Source of the DNA: Rhizomys pruinosus
Lineage: Eukaryota > Chordata > Mammalia > Rodentia > Spalacidae
DNA: 64,000 nt
Assembly: GCA_009823505.1 (NCBI GenBank)
Contig: VZQC01013986.1
Span: 667,360 to 731,359 of the forward strand
Reading direction: 5' to 3'
Part shown: in pieces, positions 11,655 through 23,680 of the stretch
Layout of the letters: the number at the start of each line of letters is the position of its first letter
How positions within the stretch are numbered: position 1 is the stretch's first letter
Program-made: the position numbers and the translations under genes
Notes under the pieces: model-generated
The model's database searches: none
What the model was told of the DNA's origin: nothing
Seen by the model: the letters and a program-made list of their open reading frames with translations, nothing else

Positions 11655-11875
11655 TCAGGGGTCGGGGCTGCTGGGGAGATGGTTCGGTCGGTGGAGTGCT
11701 TCCTAGGTAAGCACAAGGACCTGAGTTAGGTCCTCAGAGCCGAAGTGTATGATGCGTGTTTGTGATCCTAGAGCTGGAGAGGAAGAGACAGGCAGATCTG
11801 TGGGGGTCACTGGCCAGCCAGCCTACCCTCAGCAGGGAGCTGCAGGCCAGTGAGAGACCCTGTCTCAGAAAGCAA
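11655..11875 (+). mobile_element. B4-type SINE (tRNA/ID head, B1-like tail)
   Basis: An ID-like head (ctggggagatggttcggtcg, gtgcttcctaggtaagcac) is followed by a B1-like body (gtgatcctagagctggagag) and an end gagaccctgtctcag. This composite is the layout of the B4/RSINE1 group. Diverged. Confidence 0.6.
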
Positions 11876-11878
11876 GGT

Positions 11879-12115
11879 GGGAGCCGGAGAGGTGGCTCAG
11901 CACTTAAGAGCACTGGCTGCTCTCGCAGAGGACTGGGGTTCAGTTCCCAGCTGGTGGCTCGCAACCGGTGAACTCCAGTTCCAAGGGATGCAGTGCCTTC
12001 CTCTGGCCTCCATGTAAAGGTAAGGAATGACACTCTAGCTTCCCCTCTGCCATCTACACTCACACAAGTAACCGCGGGCAAAGCAAGCAAGCATAGAAAA
12101 GCCAGACACACAAAA
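11879..12115 (+). mobile_element. B2 SINE, diverged, abutting the B4
   Basis: Head gccggagaggtggctcagca with cagaggactggggttcagtt, then core aactccagttccaaggga and an unusual tail with caagcaagcaagc. Confidence 0.8.
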
Positions 12116-12424
12116 ATATGGACAGCTTTATTAGATTTTGAGGTCAGTTTAAAGATTAGAATTAAATGAACATGACTTTATTTCCTGAGGGCATTAAAAG
12201 TGTAATGGATCAAATTATAGATCATGTTAATTATATGATGACTTTTCCTAAGCTAGGATGCTGAAGTCAAGAAGAGTGTGAACATGTCACCTTTGTCCTG
12301 ATTTCCGAGTGTGAGAATGCAAATCACAAGGACACCACTTGGAGTTGGTCAGTGTACGGGAGCCTGAGCACAGTTGACTTGGAGGGTCTGAATGGACTAG
12401 GGGTCACTACAAGATTTCACCTGG

Positions 12425-12530
12425 AGGGTAGGGCTGGGGCTGAGGAGACAGCACAGTCTGTGAAGTACTTGCAGTGCAAACCTGAGGTCCCGAGTTGAAG
12501 GCCCCCTCTAAGATCCCTGGACATCCCTCC
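12425..12530 (+). mobile_element. ID/B4 head-like SINE remnant
   Basis: The tRNA-derived head is recognisable (ctgaggagacagcacagtct, tgaggtcccgagttgaaggc) but no clear tail follows. Confidence 0.45.
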
Positions 12531-12830
12531 AAGGTCTGGGGAACCCATTTAGTGGAACAAAGACCATGCATCTATTCCACTGGAGTATTGAGACTGAGTC
12601 CATCTCTACAGGTCCTGTGATTTATCTGTTTTCTGTATTTTTCAGTGGATTTGAACCAGTCACTGGACTCTCCATTTGTTTTTACAGGGATTGAATTGCT
12701 AAAACTATTAGGATGTTGACTTACATTTTGCCAGTGTGGCATCATCCTTAATTGATTAGAAACCAAAAATAACAAAAAATGAAAAATTTGCAGTTATTTT
12801 TGCACGTAGTTCTAGATAAAAACTACTATT

Positions 12831-12987
12831 TTTTTTTTGTTTGTTTTGAGACAGGGTCTGACTATGTAGCCACAGCTGGTCTGAAACTCACTGTGTAGAC
12901 TAGGCTGGCCTTGAGCTCATAGAGATCTACCTCCCTCTGCCTCTCAAGTGCTGGGATTAAAGTCATCTTTCACCATGCCCAGCTAAC
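12831..12987 (-). mobile_element. B1 SINE, antisense
   Basis: Poly(T) start, gttttgagacagggtctgac, ctaggctggccttgagctca and gtgctgggattaaagtcatc in the correct antisense order. Confidence 0.93.
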
Positions 12988-13139
12988 CAATGTATTTTGG
13001 AAATACGGAGATTAGGTTGTAAATCCTGAAGCCTTCTGCTTGTTTTCTGCAAGAATCCAGATATGCTCTTTTCTGCATGCAGTAGGGACACAGGTGATGT
13101 GCCTTGATAATTAGCCTTAAAAACCGTAGAGGTCATGAA

Positions 13140-13270
13140 GTCCAGGGAGTGGCATAGTGAAGTGGGGGTAGAGAGGAGGGAGGAATCTGAATATGACCAA
13201 AATACATTGTATAAGATTCTCAAGAGAACCAATAAAAATTAATTAAAAATTACAGCAGAAAAAAAAAAGT
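13140..13270 (+). mobile_element. Old L1 (Lx-type) 3' end
   Basis: The sequence gaccaaaatacattgtataa, then ttctcaagagaaccaataaa and an A-rich tail, is the classic 3' terminus of old rodent L1. It is preceded by a purine-rich stretch (gggggtagagaggagggagg). Only the extreme 3' end is present. Confidence 0.75.
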
Positions 13271-13274
13271 GCAT

Positions 13275-14010
13275 GTTTGGTGTTCCACATGGTATCATGG
13301 AAGTCTGCCCACATTTGAAGATGAAGGCCTTGGAGCAGTGGTGTAGAATTTGCCAGAAAGCCTTTCCCAGGAGGCGAGGGCCTTGCAGCTTTGGGTGTTG
13401 AGTGCTAGCTCACTAATTTGGCATACTCATATGCCTGTGGCATTTCACCAGCCTCTCAGAGAACAGGGTGTGGATTTTGAAAGCCCATTTTAAATGAAAG
13501 TTAAGGTTCGTTCAGAAACCTTACGTATAAGCAACTTCACAAAGTGACCCCCCTCCCCAGACTCTGCTTTTAAAGAGGATGAATATTTTAAAAATATGTA
13601 ATTCTGGTGTTGCTCCCATGAGATAAGGAAGCTGAACTTAAATTGTTTGAGGTCTTTGGTTTTATTATCCTTCCCCTACACTAAAATGAAGGAAAATAAA
13701 ACTTGACTTGAGATGTTAACACATTCTTGCCACTCCAGATCTGCATGCAAATGTTGAATTGTACTAAATGTGCAGTATACAAAGTTATACTGGATGGTCA
13801 GTGAAGTTGGATTCTGGAAGGAATAGCATTGTAGATGCCCAGGAAATCATGAAACACATTAGTCATCTCCTTGCATGCATGTGTCATGGCAGGCACAGCT
13901 CACAGGGGAACACCTAGTTCCTTTGTGCTGCTTGAAAAATAATTTGGGAATGTCAGGGAGGCAATTCTCCCAATAGCCTTTAAAAATAATTAATAAAAAT
14001 AGTTATTTTT
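13275..14010. other. Intronic sequence, nothing recognised
   Basis: Ordinary AT-rich sequence with no repeat family or exon recognised. Confidence 0.5.
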
Positions 14011-14014
14011 AATT

Positions 14015-14237
14015 AAAATTATTACTTTATTTTATGTGCATAAGTGTATTGCCTGCATGTGTGCAGATGCACCCATGTTGTGCAGTGCTTGTGGAGATCG
14101 TTAGAAGGTGTGTTGGATTCCCTAGAATTGTTGTTAATGGATGGTTATTAGCTGCCATGTAGATGTTGGGAATCAAACGTAGGTCCTCCACAAGAGCAGT
14201 CAGTGCTCTTAACCCCTGAGCTATCTCTCCAGCCCTA
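14015..14237 (-). mobile_element. B2 SINE, antisense
   Basis: Antisense B2 with tattgcctgcatgtgtgcag, gcagtgcttgtggagatcg and ctcttaacccctgagctatc, ending ctctccagccct. Confidence 0.9.
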
Positions 14238-14400
14238 ATTATTATTTTTATATAGGTACGTATACTTTTCCTACATGTATGTAATTGTACCTGTGTTGAG
14301 AAATAGTTGTTAGTCAGTATGTAGGTGCTGGGAACTGAACCCAGGTCCTCTGCAAGAACAACCAGTGTTCTTGACCACTGAGCCCATCTCTCCAGCCCTG
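14238..14400 (-). mobile_element. Second B2 SINE in tandem, antisense, diverged
   Basis: Starts directly after the previous copy. It keeps gtaggtgctgggaactgaac, ggtcctctgcaagaacaacc and catctctccagccct; the left half is diverged and shortened. Confidence 0.8.
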
Positions 14401-14404
14401 AGTT

Positions 14405-15245
14405 AGCATATTTTTAGTTACAGGAAAATGCAGAAGAGTCCTGTACAGATGAGGTTCTAGTGTAGCAGCTCCAGCAAGGAGAGAACTGACCCTTGCTCAC
14501 TGATATCTCAGTGCATTTAAATCATAAATTGCTTCTTATCTGAGCTAAACCATTTCCTCTCATTTCTGCATATTTTAAGAAGTTTTTAATAATGTACTTT
14601 TATCCTCTGGAAAGCAATCATTGTCAAATGTTGTGATCTGGAAATTACCCCCTAAAATTAGAAACAAGGAATTTTCATATCCTGAGTAAATGCCTTGTCC
14701 ATTTCTTCTTTGCTTTTTTCCCCTTGCTAACTCCTGGTCCACATTGCTGTGGATCCTAGGGTGTAGACTTTATGGAGCATCTGACAGACCAGCACATGGA
14801 TAGGCCTGATGCTGAATGCAGTTAAATGAGGAGGTGGTTATAAGAACTTTGTTCTTGTATGTGTCTCATTTGAGAAGGAAGAAAAGGAATAGCATTTGTT
14901 CAGGCCTCTCTTCTTTCAGCTGGTGATTATTCTGCATATTTTCTCTCTTCTCATTTTTTTTTCTTGAAATATTTTTAGACTTGTGCAACCTTAGTCTTGG
15001 AAAGCTGGCCTTGTTATATGGGTGCTTGAAGTGTTGCATGCTGTTTACTGAAGTACCTGTGCCAGATGAGCTTCATGTTTAAACCCTGTGGTTTGTGTGC
15101 ATGAAATTACAATGCAGATGTGAGTCATTGAGAGTGGAAAGGAGGTCCCTGCAGCCAGCTCTGGTGCTCACACAGCACCACGGTTCTCACGGGCACGCTG
15201 ATGGTGAGCACAGCCCAGGGCCACGAGACCTCAAAAAGTGCACTT
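14405..15245. other. Intronic sequence, nothing recognised
   Basis: No repeat family, RNA gene or exon recognised. Confidence 0.5.
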
Positions 15246-15250
15246 TGATG

Positions 15251-15305
15251 ACAAAGCAAAGCAAAGCAAAGCAAAGCAAAGCAAAACAAAACAAAACAAA
15301 TAAAA
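15251..15305. repeat. (GCAAA)n/(AACAA)n simple repeat
   Basis: Five or six gcaaa units grade into aacaa units; it looks like a SINE or retrocopy A-rich tail that expanded. Confidence 0.85.
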
Positions 15306-15379
15306 ACAATGAACAAGTTGCCAGGATGTGTGGATGTTGCAGTCGTTCCTCTCTGAAGACAGTGACAAAGAATCCAGTT

Positions 15380-15674
15380 GCTGGGCTGGGGAAATGGTTC
15401 AGGAAGTAAAAGCCCTTGTATGAACCTGAGAACCAGAGTCAAATCCCTTGAGCCCACATAAACCTGGGCACTATAGCGAGCATCTGTGATTTTAGCACTC
15501 CTATGGGGAGATGAGAGGTGAGGCAGAAGTCGAAGCCTGGCAGAATAAGTGCTAAAGCCACAGAGACCGGATCTCAACCAAGTAGAAGGCCACGGACCAA
15601 GACCTTGAAGCTGTTCCCTCATCTCTATGTACATGCTGTGGAATACATGTGCCCATATCCACATGAACAGATGT

Positions 15675-15733
<59 letters not shown>
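15380..15733 (+). mobile_element. B4-type SINE with (GA)n tail
   Basis: Head ctggggaaatggttcaggaa, then gagcccacataaacctgggc, a body with gattttagcactcctatggg, then ccagtgtgctgtgg-like end and a (GA)n run at 15682-15732. The length and order match the B4A group better than B1 or B2. Confidence 0.65.
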
Positions 15734-15736
<3 letters not shown>

Positions 15737-16190
15737 GAAAATGAACCAAGTCCTCAGTGATGGAATCTCAGTGGCAGGAGCTTGAGGCAGACCGTCACAA
15801 GGAAGCAGACAAGGAAGGCCTACCTGCCTGCCTGCCCTGGTAGTGCTCAGACCCACCTCTTCATTCAGCTCAGGAAAAGGCACTGCCCATAGTCCAGGTG
15901 GCTCTTCCCACCTCAATGAAAATATTCAAGATAAAAAAAAAGAAATATTCAAGATAACTCTCCACAGGCATTCTCAGAGGCCTTCCAGGGTGATTCTAGA
16001 GAGGGTCAGGGTAGAAATTACGTTGGCCATACCACACATTAGAATCAAGGATTCTCCTGGGACCTCACCTCTGTTGTTCAACAAATTACAAGTCTTTGAA
16101 CTTCTGTGCCAGGAACCAGGGATGAAGACCCAAGCTACCTTATTTATGATGAGTCACAGTGGTGGGAGGAACAGGAATTAAATCATGTTC

Positions 16191-16414
16191 GGACTGGAGA
16201 GATAGCCTAGTGGTTAAGAGCACCGACTGCTCTTGCAGAAGACCTGGGTTCGATCCCCAGCACCCACATGGGGGCAGAAAACCATCTGTAATTCCAATTC
16301 CAGGAGAACTCCAGTTCCAGGGCAATCCGAGACCCTCGTCTGAACCTCCGCGGCATTGCGTGACACGGGTGCACAAACCTACATGCAGACAGTACATTCA
16401 TACACATTCAAAAA

Positions 16415-16443
<29 letters not shown>
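16191..16443 (+). mobile_element. B2 SINE, full length, duplicated-core subtype
   Basis: Complete head-to-tail copy with a (TAAA)n tail. The core shows the 17-bp duplication (ttccaattccaggagaa then ctccagttccagggc). Target duplication aatcatgttc at 16181-16190 and 16444-16453. Confidence 0.95.
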
Positions 16444-16446
<3 letters not shown>

Positions 16447-16769
16447 CATGTTCACTTTAACAGATACAATTCCAGGTGTGGATGTGTTTAGAGAAATTTT
16501 TAGAGGTACCTGTGCACAGTCTAATGATTCTATATTTTATCTTAGTTGATGCCATGAAAGGATTGTAAACACAACCTACCAATTAATCTTATACCAGAGC
16601 TGAAGAATATGTGACCCATGTTCACAGACTAGTTTTATGTATATTAATATAAAACATGGCTTTCACCTCAAAGGAAATATGAGTTAATCTATTTGTGAGC
16701 CAAGTAAGAGTACCATGGCCCAAGAATAGGGATTCAGGTTGCCTGAGTAACATGCCCCTCTTTTTAAAA

Positions 16770-16880
16770 TTTCCTTTATTGTTTTGCTGTGTAGCCCTGA
16801 CTTGTTTTGAACTTAGGATCTTCCCAGCTCAGCCCCCTATGTGCTAATGCGACCCTGGTGGGCAGCCACACCCAGCTTAA
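16770..16880 (-). mobile_element. Old B1-like remnant, antisense
   Basis: Fragments tgctgtgtagccctgacttg and tgggcagccacacccagctta fit a very diverged antisense B1 or proto-B1. Confidence 0.45.
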
Positions 16881-17179
16881 TATGTTGTTTCTGAAAGCTA
16901 TAATCCACTCATCTTAATTCTTACCATACATATGATGTTCCACACACAGAGATTAAGATTTTGTTGAGCATATTTTGAATATATAAACTAGTCATTCCCA
17001 AAATGTTGTGTAAGTTCTGGATGATTTCTTTATCTGGGTAGGTATACTTGATTTAATGAAATGCATCAATGGATTGTTTTAATTCTATGTAGATAATCTT
17101 ATATTTGACTGTTAAAATTCTGCAGTGAACTTCTTGAGATGTCAGTGTTAGCTGAGCATAAAAACAAAATTAGTCTTCA

Positions 17180-17460
17180 GCTAGCTTGAGCTCATATGCC
17201 TGGGGACAGCAGCCCCCAGCAGACACACAGAGGCAGGCAGCCCAGCTTGAGCTTGCACTTCAGACAGCAGTAGCCCCCAGTAGGACCCCGGAGGCCCTGT
17301 AGGCAGGAGGGGCCCAGCTTGAGCTCACACATTGGGTGGACAGTGGCTCCCAGCAGGCCCCTAGGGGTAGGCAGGCCTGCCTTGAGCATGAATGTGGGTG
17401 TATGGGGTGGCAACCCCCAGCAGGCAGAGGCCCAGAATGCACGCACTTGAGCTTTGTAAC
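17180..17460 (+). repeat. L1 5' UTR monomers, ~61-72 bp period
   Basis: The landmark cttgag(c/ct) recurs at 17185, 17246, 17318, 17381 and 17446, giving spacings of 61, 72, 63 and 65 bp. Each unit also has cagcagcccccagcagg or a variant and a ggcagg-type end. In rodents L1 promoter activity resides in such tandem monomers; the mouse ones are about 200 bp, so these are short. Their position directly after the target duplication ties them to the element. Confidence 0.75.
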
Positions 17461-17517
17461 AGAATACAAACAACAAAACAAATCCACATGCTAAAAGCAC
17501 AACAAAAAAACAATAAC

Positions 17518-17640
17518 ATGGGAAAACCAAATAATAAACCCCACTAAGTTCTACCAGCTGTACAGAAGACTCCTAAAATAAGAACTTCCTAGTGATAACC
17601 CAGGTCACAGATCTTAAAAGATCTATCATAGACATATTCA
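17518..17640 (+). pseudogene. L1 ORF1 5' end, broken
   Basis: An ATG at 17518 follows the A-rich leader (caacaaaaaaacaataac). The frame hits TAA at codon 10, and further stops follow. Translated past the stops it keeps a DIFKEIKGS-like stretch expected near the ORF1 N-terminus. The continuation lies at 19490 after the nested block. Confidence 0.65.
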
Positions 17641-17708
17641 AAGAAATCAAGGGTAGCCTGTGGTCTCTGTTCTAAGAATCATAGAAATACAAATTAAGAT
17701 TTCAGGTG

Positions 17709-17870
17709 TTTTTTTTTTTTTTTTTTTTTTTTTTTGTCTTTTGAGACATTGTCCTCCTGCAGGCCCCAGTTTACCGAACGTCACTTTGTAGACCCAGGCT
17801 GGCCTTGATCTCACAGAGATCACCCTGCCTCTCTGCCTCCCAAGTTTGGGATTAAAGAGTGGGAGCCGCC
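17709..17870 (-). mobile_element. B1 SINE, antisense, within the L1 complex
   Basis: A long poly(T) start (about 30 T), then gtcttttgagacattgtcct and ccaggctggccttgatctca. Both flanks are L1 sequence but belong to different L1 parts, so its order relative to the nested L1 is unclear. Confidence 0.9.
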
Positions 17871-19480
17871 ATATGGAAAAACAAAAAGACCAGAAATTGC
17901 TAAAGCAACCCTGATGTGAAAAGTGCAATTACAGGGTGGATTGCTTTTACCAGACTTCAAGCTATATTGCAGGGCTATAGTCTTAAAGTAGAACCTGGTA
18001 CTGGCGCCACAAAAACATACCTATTGACCTAAATGGAAATCAAATTGAAAGATCAAACTTGAGCTCATCACATAAAAATTCAGCAACCTCATATTGGCAA
18101 TAGGGGCAATTAAAAAACCTCAAAGAGGAAGGCTAGCATTTCAGCAAACGGTGCTTGCAATATTGGATCACCATTATGAGAGAATGAAATTAAAACCCTA
18201 CCTCTCCCCTATACAAAAGTCAAATCCAGATTGGCATCTAAAAGACTTCAACGTGAACCCTCAAACTCTTAAAGGCGATAGAAGAATATCGTTGGCAACA
18301 CTTACAAGATTAGGTGTAGGAAAAGCTTCTAAATCAAACAGCGCTGCTACAGTGAAATAAGGTCAACAGTTGTACAAATAGGACCTCATCAAACCAAAAG
18401 TTCTATACAGCAAAGAAACAGGTTCAAGGAAGTGAGGATAAACACAGAGTGGGAGGAAAATCTTTACCAGTGTATACCATTTAGAGTAGAGCATTAACAT
18501 CCCGATATTATAAACTACTCAAGAACAAAGAAGAAAACAAAAGAGCCTACTCAAAAGATGGAAGTAAAAAGCTGAACAGAGGACCTTCACCAGTGAGGAA
18601 GTAAAGATGGCTGAGAAACATCTTAAAAAGTGTTCAACATCATTAATCATTAAGGAAATGCAAATTAAAACCACTCTCAGATATCATCTCATTCCAATAA
18701 ATCTGGCTAAGATCAAGAAAACAAAAGACACCAAATGCTGGAGAGGTTGTGGGGAAAGAGGAAGACTCATCCACTGCTGGTGGGAATGTAAACTCATACA
18801 ACCACTATGGAAAGCAGTGTGGAGAACTCTTAAAAGACTCAAAATGAGCCTATTACCTGACCCAGCCATACCACTTCTGGGTATATACCCATAAGACTCA
18901 TCCTACTGCAAGGTACATGCACATCTATGTTTATTGCAGCTCTTTTCATGATAGCGAAGAGCTGGAACCAACCCAAATGCCCCTCAACTGAGGACTGGAT
19001 AACAAAAATGTGGTACATCTACACAATGGAGTTCTATGTAGTGGTAAAGAAAGATGACATCATGAGATTTGCAGGTGAATGGATGGAACTTGAAGCCATT
19101 ATGCTAAGTGAAGTAACACAGTCCCAAAAACCCAAACAGGGAATGGTTTCCCTCATTTGTGGATGTTAGTACCAAATCCCCCAATTGAAAGAAAAGCTGA
19201 GCAATGTTATTGTTATATTTCTTTCTATCTGAAAGCCACTGTGATGTTATAATGTGAATATCATAATGAGCCTCAAAGAAAAAAGTGTGTAATTTTGTTC
19301 AGAAATGTGGAATTTTTAACCACAAAGAAATTATGTGTTATAGCAAACTAGACATGTTCAGCAGTTTTAAGCTTTAAACAATGTATATATGCATGAAACA
19401 TCATGTGACCCTATAAATATGTACAACTTTATATTTGTATGTCAGCCAAAATAAATTAAATAAAAAATCAGTTTGCAAAT
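17871..19480 (+). mobile_element. Nested 5'-truncated L1 3' end of a different subfamily
   Basis: Starts inside ORF2 at atatggaaaaacaaaaagac and runs through the ORF2 C-terminus (Cys-rich CWRGCGERGRLIHCWWE near 18737-18790, AALFMIAKSWNQPKCPSTED near 18930) to a 3' UTR ending gtcagccaaaataaattaaa. That 3' UTR (ctataaatatgtacaacttt) differs from the G-rich 3' ends of the other L1s here, so it is another subfamily. The ORF2 part has several stops and frameshifts. Confidence 0.8.
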
Positions 19481-19499
19481 TCTTACAAAAGTAAAATAA

Positions 19500-20060
19500 T
19501 CAGAGGAATAAAAGGAATATAAAGAACACAAAGACAAACAAATCAAAGAACTAGAATGAGAGAATGACAAACACCAGAAGGAGGTGGAAATACTGAAGAA
19601 ATCTCAGACTGAAATGAAAAAGGAAACCAAACACACAGACAAACAAATCAAAGAACTAGAAGGAGAGAACAATAAACTTAAAGAGCACACAGACAAAGGA
19701 ATCAAAGAACTAGAAGAAGAGAATGACAAACTCCAGAAGGAAGTGGAAATACTGAAACCTCCACATCATAGGCATAGAGGAAGGAGAAGAATCCCAAGAT
19801 AATGGTATTGACTAGATCTTCAACAGAATTATAGAAGAAAATTTCCCCCAATTGAAAAAAGACATACCCATATAAATACAAGATGCTCATAGAACACCAA
19901 CTAGACAAGATCAGAAAAGAAATTCCCCATGTTATATCATTGTAAAAATGCTAGATGCTCAAAACACAGACAGAATTCTGAAAGCCACAAGAGAAAAACA
20001 ACAAGTTACATATAAAGGAAAACCCATGAAAATTACAACTGACTTTTTGATGCAATGGTG
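19500..20060 (+). pseudogene. L1 ORF1 coiled coil and C-terminal part, broken
   Basis: The coiled coil has three tandem units built on KQIKELEGENNKLKEHTDKG, followed by the region HHRHRG..., the RTPTRQDQKRN-like RNA-binding part and an LQ/VTYKGKPMKITTDF end. Stops and frameshifts break it. ORF1p normally forms a trimer through the coiled coil and coats L1 RNA. Confidence 0.75.
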
Positions 20061-20324
20061 AAGGCCAGAGGAGCTTGGGCCAAAGTATTCCCAGTTCTAA
20101 ATGATTGTAGATGCCAAACTAGGTCACTTTACCCAGCAAAATGTCAATTATAGTTGGAGAAAGAAAATCTTTCATGATATAAGATGAAAGAATAGATGTC
20201 CAGAAAACCAACCCTTCAGAAAATACTCAAAGCAATTCAAAGGACAGAGGAAAGGAGCAACTATTCCCAAGCATCAGAGTTAATGATGATGTAAGTGTGG
20301 AAATACAAACCTAGACCAAAAATG

Positions 20325-23300
20325 AAAACAGAAAGTAAATTTAAGGGAAGGAATATACATCTCTTAATAATAACCTTAAATATTAGTCATCTGAACTCTT
20401 CAGTCAAGAGACACAGATTGAGCAAGTGGATTAAGAAATTGAACCCATCTATTGTTGTCTACAAAACTGAACCAAGAAATGATGTCTGAAATATACAAAA
20501 CATCAATAAAAGCATTATTAAAAAAAAACCATCCCACTTTCAAATACAGGCACCATCTTAAGGTCAAAGGATAGAAAAAAAATTTCCAAGCAAGTGGTAC
20601 CAAAAAGCAAGCAGGAGTTGCTATTCTAATATCAGACAAAATAGACTTCAAATTAAGACAAATCAGAAGAGATGAAGAGGGTCACTACATCTTTATCAAA
20701 GGAACAATTAACAATGAAGATTTCACAGGTGCACTGAACTTCATAAGCACAATTCTTCAGGACTTCTAGGCACAGATCAATCTCAGCACACTAATAATGG
20801 GATACTTCAATACCCCTTTGAGCCCAGTGGACAGGTCAACTGGACAAAGAATAAACAGAGAGACATCTGAACTGAACAATACGATACACCAAATGGACCT
20901 AAGACATCTACTGAATATTCCACTCAAACACCAAAGAATATACTTTCTACTTGGCACCCCATGGAATATTTTCCAAAACTGACCATCCCCCAAAACTGGG
21001 ACACAGGAAAAACCTCAACAAATACAAAATTTAAAATAATTCCATGCATTCTATTAGACCACAGTGCAAAAAAAGCTTAATAGAAATGCCAGAAAGAGGC
21101 CTACTATCTACAAGAAATCATGGAGATTAAACAACATACTCCTGAATAATTAATGGGTCAAAAGAGAAATAAAGAAATAAAAGTATTCCTGGTACTAAAT
21201 GAAAAGGATGATACAACAAAACAAAGCCTATGTGACACTTTAAAGCAGTCCTAAGAGGGAAATTTATAGCCCCAAGTACCTACATTAAAAAACAGAAAGA
21301 GCACAGATAAACAACCTAATCCTACAACTAAAAACACTTGAGAGACAACAACAAATGAATCATAAACCCAACAGACAGGAAGAAAGAACAAAAATCAAAA
21401 TGGAAATCAATGAAATAGAGACAGAGAAAACAATAAAAGAATCACTGAATCCAAGAGCTGGTTCTTTGAAAGGATAAACAAGATAGTTAGACCTCTATCC
21501 AGTTGACCAAAAGAAAGAGCTACTCCAAATCAATAAAATTAAAGTTGAAGAGGGAAACATCACAACAGATAACAAAAATATCCAGACAATCATAGGAATA
21601 CTTTAAGAACCTATATTCTATTAAATTTGAAAACCTAAGAGAAATGGATGAATATCTGAAATCATGGAAATCACCAAAATTTAACCAAGAAGAGATCAAC
21701 AGCTTAAACAGACCTATAATATATAAGGAAATTGAAACTGTAATAAAAAAAACCCCGCCCAACAACAACAACAACAAAAAACCGGGCCCGGATGGGGTAG
21801 AATTCTATAAGGCATTTAAAGAGAACCTGCAGCCATTATTACTTAAATTATTCAAAAGGATAGAAACAGGGAAATCCCCCAAATTCCTTCTGTGAAGCCA
21901 GCATCACTCTAATACCAAACTAGGCAATGATACAACTATAGACTCATTTCATTAATGAACATAGATGGAAAAATTCTCAACAAAATAATTGCAAACTGCA
22001 TACAAGCACACATCAAAAAGATCATCCATCATGACCAAGTCAGATTCATACCAGAGATGCAGGGTTGGTTTAACATACAAAAAGAAGAGGTCAAACCATC
22101 TCTTTTTGCAGATGTCATGACAGTGTACCCAAGGGACGCCAAAAACGCCACCAGAAAACTCCTAGAAACGAATAAGAGTTTCAATAAAGTGACGGGATAC
22201 AAAATTGACTAGAAAATTCAGTAGTCTTCCTTTATGCCAATAACATAGCAATTGGAGAAGGAATACAAGGAGACCTTCCCATTCACAATAACCTCAAAAA
22301 GTATCTAGGAACAAACCTGACCAAAGACACTAAAAATCTCTACAATGAATATTTTAAATCCTTGAAGAAGGAGATTGAAGACACCAGAAGACCGAAGGAT
22401 CCCCCATGCTCATGGATTGGAGAATTAATATAGTGAAAAATGACCCAGAGGACTGGGGTTCGATTTCCAGCACCCACGTGGTGGCTAAGAACCATCTTTA
22501 AGCTGGGCACGGTATCACACGCCTTTAATCCTAGCACTCCGGAGGCAGAGGCAGGCGGATCTCTGTGAGTTCAAGGCCAGCCTGGTCTACAGAGTGAGTT
22601 CTAGGCCAGCTGGAGCTATAGGGAGACCCTGTCTCAAATCAAAAAGGAAAAAGAAAGAAAAGAAAAAATGACCATCCTGCCCAAAGTAAAATACAGATTC
22701 CGTGCAATCCCAATTAAAGCTCCTATGAGCTTCTTCACAGACCCAGAAAAACACATCCTAAAGTTCATATGGAAAAACAAAAGACCCTGGATAGCCAAAG
22801 CAACCCTGATCAAAAAGAGCAATGCAGGGGGGGATTACTTCAAACTATATTGCAGGGCTATAGTCATAAAAACAGACCTATAGATCAATTGCACAAAACT
22901 GAAGATCCAAATGAGCACATGCAATTTCAGCCACCTTATATTTCACAAAGGGGCCAAGAAGACTCAATGGAGGAAAGACAGCATCTTCAGCAAACGATGT
23001 TGGGAAAACTGGATCACCATTTGTAGAAGAATAAAATTGAACCCCTACTTCTCACCTTCTACAAATATCAACTCCAAATGGATCAAAGACTTGAATGTGA
23101 AACCTGAAACTCTGAAAATGATAGAAGAAACATTGGCAGTAACCTACAAGACATAGGCATAGGAAAAAACTTTCTAAATCACGCAGTATCTACACAGGGA
23201 ATAAGATCAACAATTGACAAATGGGACCTTATTAAACTCTAAAGCTTCTCTAGACTGAAATAAACTCAAAGAAGTGAAGGGAAAACCCACTGAGTGGGAG

Positions 23301-23680
23301 GAATCCTTCACTAGTGATACATCTGACAGAGCATTAATCTTCAGAATATATAAACTACTCAAAAAACAAAGGATCAAAAAAACAAATCCACTTAAAAGAT
23401 GGAGTAAAGAGCTGGACAGAGATTTCATAAATGAAGACATAAAGATGGCTGAGAAACATCTTAAAAAGTGTTCAACATTACTAATAATTAAGGAAATGCA
23501 AATGAAAACCAACCTAAGATTTCATCTTCCTCCAGTAAAACTAGCTAGGATCAAGAAAACAAAGGACACCAAATGCTGGAGAGGTTGTGGGGAAAGAGGA
23601 ACCTCCACCCACTGCTGGTGGGAATGTAAACTCATACAACCCCTATGGAAAGCAGTGTGGAGAACTCTTAAAAAATGCAA
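20325..23680 (+). pseudogene. L1 ORF2, multiply broken
   Basis: Endonuclease-like start (LIITLNISHLNSSVKRHRLS), then a degraded RT region where the FADD box reads [11 protein letters not shown] near 22105, then [14 protein letters not shown] and a Cys-rich C-terminus at 23568-23640. Many stops and indels, one SINE and one L1 3' end interrupt it. The last part of ORF2 resumes at 23935-24290. Confidence 0.8.
22446..22663 (+). mobile_element. Chimeric SINE: B2 head fused to B1, 5'-truncated
   Basis: Starts mid-head at cagaggactggggttcgatt, runs to ggctaagaaccatcttta at 22500, then changes directly to B1 (agctgggcacggtatcacac) and ends with ccctgtctcaaa and an A-rich tail. Target duplication aaaaatgacc at 22436-22445 and 22664-22673 encloses both parts, so they inserted together. 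The same junction occurs at 48697/48698. Confidence 0.85.

Noticed and set aside
15125..15916. 263-codon open frame on the minus strand
   Set aside because: It passes through a B4-type SINE and a (GA)n tract that yields an S-L repeat. No recognisable domain.
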